Part shown: positions 57,829 to 64,000 of the stretch, piece by piece
Numbering within the stretch: the stretch's first letter is position 1
How the letters are laid out: the number at the start of each line of letters is the position of its first letter
DNA from: Acephala macrosclerotiorum
Taxonomy: Eukaryota > Ascomycota > Leotiomycetes > Helotiales > Mollisiaceae
Direction: 5' to 3'
Assembly: GCA_014904845.1 (NCBI GenBank)
Contig: MU119285.1
Span: 1 to 64,000, forward strand
DNA: 64,000 nt
Notes under the pieces: generated by a model
Told to the model about the DNA's origin: nothing
Databases searched by the model: none
The model's input: only the letters and a program-made list of their open reading frames with translations
Made by a program: the position numbers and the translations under genes

Positions 57829-59726
57829 TTCGATCGCTTCTCAATATTTCCCTCGTTTGAAATGAATCTCACTGTGCGACGATTCTGAAAAGTATCGCCC
57901 TTCACTTATCCTGCAGTTTGTCAATTAAATTGAACAGCAAGCAAAGAAAGAAAGAGCAGCTCTTAAACCTTCACCCAGACACGGCTTGATTTAGGAAATG
58001 AGCAGCAAAGACAGCCACGCGTGTCCTCTTCTCAGTCTTCCATTCGCGAATGTTCAAGACCTATCCTACATCACAGATGCAGTGTTACTTGAATGGAAAA
58101 ACGAAATGTTTGGAGGAAAATGTAAGACATCGGGTACGGCCCGGTCAATCTTGTCGTGATCGGGCGTTCCAAGGCTGCTTTCCATTGGCGAAATCGTAAT
58201 GCTGGTTGAACTGGTGGAGACGGTTCTGCGGTGAGGAGCAGTGTGTGGTGAGAATTAGAGATCGACGTAATTGAGGCTGGAGCTGAAGATGCAAGCTGCG
58301 ATTCGGGATGCAAGGTTGATGTCACAAGGTCCACTCGTGATGAGCGGAGGCTTTCACGTGATGCTGCAGCTGCTCATTTTGGGATGGTGAGGTCTTGAGT
58401 GGGAGATGGGGATCCTATCGGAAGCCTGAGTATTCAAGTCGTCGTTGCTATTTGGTTCTCTCATTGGAGGCTCGCTGGCTCCTGAACTTTTTGCCGGAAT
58501 CGATACGTCTGCATCAAATGTGCGAACTAGCTGCATGTATTTGTATCAGATGCATAATGATCGACAGGCCTGCAGAGTGCTCATATGATACCATTTTATT
58601 TGGACTAGTCGACCTTCTGTCTCTCCATTTGCTTTTGCGAGACGCTGATAAGTGATGGAACACTTGCCATGATAGATTAGCTATTATATCTGATGTGCTT
58701 CAAATCATTGTTATTTGCAACATTCATATTTTTCCAGATCGTGACATCCACGACTGGAACACATCTGCGAGGTTGTTAAGGCACGTTCCTTCCGCTATGC
58801 TCTCGAGAGTCTCTTGGGCCATCACCGGTATCTACTCTTCATCAATTGGAAGACTCAATCCTAAAATGTCATGCAAACTAGAATATTGACCTTTGATACA
58901 ACTCCGTAGCCAAGGTCAGAGTCGTAGTCCCATTCAATCCAGTTTGATAGAATGAGTACTTGTACTCAAACTCTGGAGGGATGTGCCAATACTAGTATAA
59001 GATACCAAAATTCCGCGCAGCCGCTGATCACATTCAAGTTGACGTGCATCATCAATGATTGGTCTTCTGTTTACCTCCAGGCTCCACTCTAGTTCGAGAT
59101 GGTTTCAAGCCATGGCGGGCGACAGAAGTATCTCTGTTATTAGTTGATACACACTCGGTTTTGCATGCTGATCATTCAGCTGTCCGCCTAGCGTTCAGAC
59201 ATCGGTTCGAAAAGGGCGGATAGGAGGGGCGTGCGGTCAAGCTTTCATTTGTGATAAGACCGGAGACATGCGGAGACATATTTTACTCGGTATCGGCATC
59301 GTCAACCTCAATATATGGCAGCTGTCAACCCCATTGGTTCTCGTTGGCGGCTCGGTGGATGCACCCCACCGCCTCAACCCCCGTTACCCTACACATCCGG
59401 ACATCGCGGACTTTAGACGTATGTAGAAATCCTGAACAGGTCCACCTTCCCAATGCCTCGGGATATCAACTCCATCTTTACGTGATAGAGGACGAGGAAT
59501 ATTTTGATTTTGGATCTGATTGGTTTTCATGATGCAGGTCGGCTTCAGTTGAGCCGTGAGGCATGAAGGTGCTTTCTTTCCTTCGCTCTTCTATGAGCGC
59601 TATCAATTTCATATACTTCTCAAATCGCACTTCTAATCCACAACTACAAAGATGTCTCAATCCCCACTTTCTCGTCACCAACCCCAAGCCTCGAGCTGAA
59701 TCCAAACCCCCTTCCCAGAACTCAAA
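57829..59726. other. No supported gene (1.9 kb)
   Basis: Promoter side of the DUF2235 gene and of the frameshifted cupin. Only short unassigned frames (58071-58334 minus, 58395-58655 plus and others). Confidence 0.5.
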
Positions 59727-60298
59727 ATGGCTTCTCCTCAGTTCCAACAAGCAGTCGTCCACATAACCCAGAACTCTTCCGACGGAAAAACATCATCCTT
59801 CGTCAACCAAACACATCCGCCACCAACCCAACCCATACCTCCCACCAGCCAACTATCATATATCTATTCCACCCTTCCCTCCTTCTCTCTCTCATCTAAC
59901 GCCGACCTCACCCACCACACTGCCATTCTCTCGAGCTCCTCCACCCCAGGCACGCCGAGCATACCTCCTACATTCTTCCTGGCCGCAGGAGGCTCGGCTT
60001 GTGTAATCATAGATTTTGCGCCGAATCTTGATGATAGTCCCGGATCTATGCATAAAACGCGGACCTTGGATTATCTCGTTATTCTTGAGGGGGAATTGGA
60101 GTTGGAGCTTTTTGGTGGGGAAGGGAAGGTAAGGGAGAAGAGGATTGTGAAGAGAGGAGAAGTGGTGGTCAGAGGGAGTGTTGGCATAGTTGGCGAAATG
60201 CGAGTCGGACGGAGGGGGCGAGGTTGTTGTGTGTTGCGGTGGGTGGGGAGGGGGCTGTTGAGGGGGAGATGGAGTGGCTTGGTAAGGCTGGTCAGTGA
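59727..60298 (+). pseudogene. Cupin-2 domain protein with a late frameshift
   Basis: The ATG at 59727 gives MASPQFQQAVVHITQNSSDG, a Pro/Ser-rich segment, then FFLAAGGSACVIIDFAPN and HKTRTLDYLVILEGELELEL, a cupin-2 core seen in fungal proteins of the FxPGxxSPxHRTxSLDYxxVLEG type. After KRGEVVV, near 60168, the expected QR...WHSWRNASRTEGARLLCVAV is found one frame over and ends at TGA 60296-60298. The open frame instead continues to 60341 with an Arg/Gly-rich tail unlike any cupin. So one base appears lost in the GTGGTGGTCAG stretch. It could be a true recent mutation or a sequence error; the body is otherwise intact. Confidence 0.72.
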
Positions 60299-60589
60299 TA
60301 AAGGGGCAGAGAGTGCGAAGGGCATGGTTAAGCGTGTTTAATTAATGGCGGCACGGTATGTCATAATATCCCCTTTGAGATGAATGATTTAAGTTGTTTG
60401 CTTTTTAAGCTTTCAAAAGTTCAAATGCCATTTAAATTTAGTGAACAAAATTTTAGGTATATTTGACTTAGAAACGATAACCTCCCTTTTGTGTATTATA
60501 TTAGTATATTTATATTTTTAGGCATTATACCTTTTGCCCTTACTTTCGTATGTTGTGCGTCTATATGTCATCTCATCTTTTTTCTCGTC
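60299..60589. other. Spacer between convergent genes
   Basis: AT-richer sequence between the cupin and the CHAT gene, which converge here; probably the two 3' UTRs. Confidence 0.5.
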
Positions 60590-63373
60590 TCAAATCTCCT
60601 GAAACCCATATCCTGTCAATACAAAAGCTGCCCAACACCTCGGCTCTCTCAAAGCCTGCAGATCATCCTCCTCAAGCTCATCCAGCTCCCTAATCCACCA
60701 CTCATGATTATCCACATAATCATTTACCCTTTCACTCTCCCTCCTAACTTCTATCCTCAGCCTGGCCACCAACTCCCAAACATCTTTCATCCTCAACCCT
60801 TTCATACGCATCTTGCTTATGTGCAGTGCCTCAGCTGGGCTCGTTTCTTTCAAAGCCTCGTAGAACATCATCATAAGCAGTAATGTTGCCAGATCATCGA
60901 CTGGCCAAAGACTCCCTATGAATGCTCTCGTTCCAGTCCCTAGAAGTGTATGCGCGAAACCAAATGCGGAGCCAGAGTGGAACGCTTTTGAGACCCCAGA
61001 TAAGCAAGAGCTGAACACTACGAGGTCGGCCTTGATAGCTAAGTTACGCCAATCACTGATAGTGAGGGGCTCTTGGAAGAGCTGGACACCTGAGCGCACC
61101 GGGTCTTGGTCGTCGAATGTGCTGTGTGCGCAGAGATGGAGAACACGTGTTGTGGAGACCCAAGATTGGAACTGTTTCCTGTTGTTGTCACCTGCGAGGA
61201 ATGGGAAGTCGTCATTCATACGGGCGATATAAAAAGTTTCGAGGTGAGAGAAGGGTATGTCTTTATCTCGGAGAGTTCCGTCTTGGTTGTAGGGTGGGTT
61301 GCCGACTACTGAGACTTTGGGTGGAGAGGAATTGGATTGTGGTTGAGCGTGTGAGAGGAGGTGGTCCCAAATAGAGAGGCTGGGGATGATGGAGATTGGT
61401 AGGGAGAGAAGCATCGTCCAAGGTACATGGGCGAGCTCGCCAGAGGGAATGATCACCAACTTCTTTTTGCCTGCGAGGTGTTCCTCAATTGGTTTGATGA
61501 GGATTTCTTGTAAACTTTTGCGCAGATCAAATGCGTTTGAGATTTTTCGTCGTCGAGGCGAGGTAGGACTGCTATCTCGGGTGTTGACATTGGGGGGAGT
61601 CATGGATCTGAGAAGTTCCCTTATATTCCCTTGCAGATTGTCAACTTTCTGCCAGGCGCATCCTTTGATCCCGTTGGAAGTGATGACAAGGGATATCAGG
61701 CCTTCGGTTGTTGCAGTGACCAGAGCGTATTCGATGACGGCTGTGTCTTCTGGGATTTTGCGTCTGATGTTACTTATATCTCCCGCCGCAAATGCGTGGA
61801 TAATAGCCTTTTGCCATCGCATATGAGCTTGCATTTTAGCAACTTTTCTCAAGTGAGCATCTTCTTCTGGATTTGACCCTTCATATGACGATGGCGACGA
61901 TGGTGATGCATCCCCGTATTTATAGTCGTCTAGTCCGGCTGTGTCCAGAAGAGGTCGTAGAGCAAGTGGCCTGGCTCCTTTGTTCAAAATAATCTCGTCC
62001 CCAGTGATGATAGGGGAGCTCACTGGAGGTATATCATCATTTAGGCCAAGTAATGAGTATTCTTGACGAGATTCGGAGGTAGAAATAGTCGGCGAGGTTG
62101 CGTGCATGTCCAAGAGATATGAATCTCTTTCCTTCTTTAACCGGTTACTCTCTCTGGCTGCCAACACTACATCTGCCATCAAGTATTTCCGTTTTATACC
62201 AGTGATTAAAGGCTTCTCGTCGTCCTCGCTCAGAATCAACTCCAGTAAAGCTCGAGACCTTCCTTTCTCCATGAAGTATAAGGCTTGATGCAACCAGTCA
62301 ATTTCTCTTAAAGAAGGACTACATGGCAGATCATCTTTCTCGAACTGATTGCTGAATTGCTTCGGTGTGAGCGGCGTACCCCGCTCGTCCAGGATACCAG
62401 TCTGAGAAAACAAGACACACACCCGCGCTGCTGAGAAGAAAAGATTCGTGCAATCGCTATGATCAAACCCATTAATAGCTGGAGCTTGAGGCAGGTCGTA
62501 GTATTTGTGAAATAGTTCTGTGGCAAAACAGCCATGATTGTAAAGTCTCAAGGCTTTCCCGAGACTCTTTCGTGTCTTGTCAACCTCGACTCCAGGGTCG
62601 CGAGTTTCCTCCAGAAGACCGAGATTAAGCATCTGGCGACATTTTCGAAACCGGTCCATCGGTGTTTTGATATCGAAGTAACTGGGGTGGATACGATGAA
62701 GAGTCTCAGCAGCTGCTCTAGCCTTGGCCCAATGTTCAGCACGAATTGAGACCTCTAGCAGCTTTTCCCCCTTTTGTGCATTGTATTCCAAATACTGCTT
62801 TGAGAACTGCGCATCTACATCAGATGCACTCGTATGCAGCTGAGGTCTCTTTTGAAAGTTGGAATGCCCTCTAGGTTTCGGGTCAATTCCGCAGCGAGAC
62901 AAAGTCTTTCTCGCTTCATCTTTCCGTCCCAAGTCGAGCAAAATTTCAACTTCTCCCAAGCGCCAGGCATCGGATGGCTCTTCAGCCTGGTTTCTCAAGG
63001 TCTGCAACCCCTCTTCCAGCGCCTCTTCTCCATCATCGTCGGTTCCCGTGCGGACTGCATTGAGGCATTTGTTTCGAGTCTCAAAGACTATCTTTGATGG
63101 AAGATAGACTGCCAACTCTTGGCTTTCATCCTCGGCTTTTGAGCATTTGCATACGTCATCAACTGTTGTGGTTGGAAAGTCACTGTCTAGGGTGGATGTT
63201 GCACCGTTGCTGCCACCTTCTGATAACGCATTGTTTTGGGAACGAAGCCGCAATAGATCAATTGGTGACAAGTCGTTGGACTGAGTGCGGGGGGCGCAAT
63301 CGTCTCCGATGATAATGCGTGGTGTCTCGGCCGTAACAGATGCGGCAGTGAGTGGTTGCAGTGATGCTGTCAT
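60590..63373 (-). CDS. CHAT-domain protein (caspase-fold peptidase-like)
   Basis: A single open exon of 927 residues from the ATG at 63373. The C-terminal third is a CHAT domain: LVIIPSGELAHVPWTMLLSL, then STTRVLHLCAHSTFDDQDPV with catalytic His at about 750, then LVVFSSCLSGVSKAFHSGSA with catalytic Cys at about 790, and GFAHTLLGTGTRAFIGSLWP. Both catalytic residues are present. The middle (about 130-480) is helical and TPR-like (for example EVSIRAEHWAKARAAAETLH), as usual for CHAT with TPRs. The N-terminal 100 residues look disordered. CHAT proteases are related to separase and caspases; bacterial ones act in antiviral defence, fungal roles are mostly unknown. Intact, with no intron. Confidence 0.9.
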   Translation of the reverse strand: MTASLQPLTAASVTAETPRIIIGDDCAPRTQSNDLSPIDLLRLRSQNNALSEGGSNGATSTLDSDFPTTTVDDVCKCSKAEDESQELAVYLPSKIVFETRNKCLNAVRTGTDDDGEEALEEGLQTLRNQAEEPSDAWRLGEVEILLDLGRKDEARKTLSRCGIDPKPRGHSNFQKRPQLHTSASDVDAQFSKQYLEYNAQKGEKLLEVSIRAEHWAKARAAAETLHRIHPSYFDIKTPMDRFRKCRQMLNLGLLEETRDPGVEVDKTRKSLGKALRLYNHGCFATELFHKYYDLPQAPAINGFDHSDCTNLFFSAARVCVLFSQTGILDERGTPLTPKQFSNQFEKDDLPCSPSLREIDWLHQALYFMEKGRSRALLELILSEDDEKPLITGIKRKYLMADVVLAARESNRLKKERDSYLLDMHATSPTISTSESRQEYSLLGLNDDIPPVSSPIITGDEIILNKGARPLALRPLLDTAGLDDYKYGDASPSSPSSYEGSNPEEDAHLRKVAKMQAHMRWQKAIIHAFAAGDISNIRRKIPEDTAVIEYALVTATTEGLISLVITSNGIKGCAWQKVDNLQGNIRELLRSMTPPNVNTRDSSPTSPRRRKISNAFDLRKSLQEILIKPIEEHLAGKKKLVIIPSGELAHVPWTMLLSLPISIIPSLSIWDHLLSHAQPQSNSSPPKVSVVGNPPYNQDGTLRDKDIPFSHLETFYIARMNDDFPFLAGDNNRKQFQSWVSTTRVLHLCAHSTFDDQDPVRSGVQLFQEPLTISDWRNLAIKADLVVFSSCLSGVSKAFHSGSAFGFAHTLLGTGTRAFIGSLWPVDDLATLLLMMMFYEALKETSPAEALHISKMRMKGLRMKDVWELVARLRIEVRRESERVNDYVDNHEWWIRELDELEEDDLQALREPRCWAAFVLTGYGFQEI

Positions 63374-64000
63374 TGGTTCTGGTGCGTAAAGGGTTGCGTT
63401 TTCTCGTGATGTCGGAGTTACCGAAGACTTTCCTCAAGGTATGACTGCCCTATGCAAGATGAGATCCATGGAATTATGGATCGCAGTCTCGAAAGCCGTG
63501 AAGCTACAGCCCGGCGATGTTCCTGGTGATGTTTGCGTACCTTCTCAAGGTACCTCCGTACGTGGTTGACAGGCGGATGGTTGAAGCCGGGTATGTTGGT
63601 GATTCAGGTGATAGTGGCCAAATTGATTGAAGAGAATTGCGAACCAGGGCTTAGATCACATATAAAGTGATGCCAAGGAGTTAGAATGTAGCCTCCAAGG
63701 CTTGTTGTTTCCGGCGAGTGAAAAGAAGATGGCATTTCCCCCTCCTGCAGGACTCGGCACAGTCCCCTGCTGCGGCAGCAGCCTAGTTTGTGGTGAGGCT
63801 GTGTGGTGTAGCCCTGTAAATAGCACTGTTATCCATGGCGCGCGGTTCTGTGAGCCTCCTGCAGAGAGGGGAGACCCAATGGGACCGAGTGAATTCGATG
63901 TGGAGGCTCACAATGACATTGAATGGTGTAAGAGAAAAGCCGAAAGAGGCCTCGATGTTTGAGCTGAGGTCGCTTCCAAATATTCACCTCCATTGTTCGT
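63374..64000. other. Promoter of the CHAT gene and unassigned sequence
   Basis: Upstream of the CHAT start. A 78-codon plus frame from the ATG at 63729 to 63962 encodes a Cys-containing peptide (MAFPPPAGLGTVPCCGSSLV at its start) without signal peptide or known family; whether it is a gene cannot be decided here. Confidence 0.35.

Noticed and set aside
1..64000. CRISPR arrays, operons or bacterial ribosome-binding sites
   Set aside because: No spaced direct repeats; genes have spliceosomal introns and fungal families, so the sequence is eukaryotic.
1..64000. One linked secondary-metabolite cluster
   Set aside because: Only a broken P450, a broken permease and small cupins occur; there is no backbone synthase (PKS, NRPS, terpene cyclase).

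Overview
The window reads as nuclear DNA of a filamentous ascomycete (Pezizomycotina; a leotiomycete-type plant-associated or saprotrophic fungus is my guess, not proved). The reasons are short GT-AG introns of about 45-60 bp with CTNAC-like branch sites, fungal-only families (SesB-like/NLR, HET, WSC, fungal PLC1, PXB/DUF3818, CHAT with TPR-like region), and AT-rich islands in which surviving C is concentrated in CpG, as expected of repeat-induced point mutation (RIP).

Layout. 0-5 kb: an AT-rich RIP-like block, then a decayed NLR-type gene that lacks its NB-ARC core (1163-3366), and a SesB-like alpha/beta-hydrolase gene with two introns (3845-4937). 5.5-10.2 kb: a 450-bp terminal-inverted-repeat element and a complete but dead Tc1/mariner element flanked by TA. 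12.3-14.5 kb: an intact four-exon Ser/Thr-rich secreted protein with an internal duplication. 15.3-24.8 kb: a second TIR element, then a tannase, a GH106-like glycosidase and a CYP52-like P450, all on the minus strand and all broken, with one small intact CYSTM-like gene among them. 25.7-27.8 kb: an intact PXB/DUF3818 lipid-trafficking gene. 28.4-40.7 kb: a possible small secreted protein, then relics of a beta-propeller/Ser-rich protein, an MFS sugar permease, an F-box/LRR-like gene and a six-WSC-domain protein, all carrying C-to-T type stops. 41.2-43.5 kb: an intact HET gene and a small conserved Ser/Tyr-rich gene. 44-45 kb: a decayed secreted protein with histidine-rich repeats. 45-51.9 kb: no gene that I can support. 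51.9-63.4 kb: a well preserved housekeeping block with PLC1, a 94-residue cupin, a DUF2235 hydrolase, a frameshifted second cupin and a 927-residue CHAT protease-like protein.

How it fits together. The right end (PLC1 to CHAT) and the PXB gene look like stable core genome. The rest is an accessory, repeat-influenced compartment where secreted plant-polymer enzymes, cell-surface proteins and NLR/SesB self/non-self genes have been inactivated, mostly by CAA/CAG/CGA/TGG-to-stop changes plus frameshifts. Intact HET and CHAT genes together with NLR/SesB relics make the window rich in fungal cell-death and allorecognition families, but nothing seen shows that they form one operating system.
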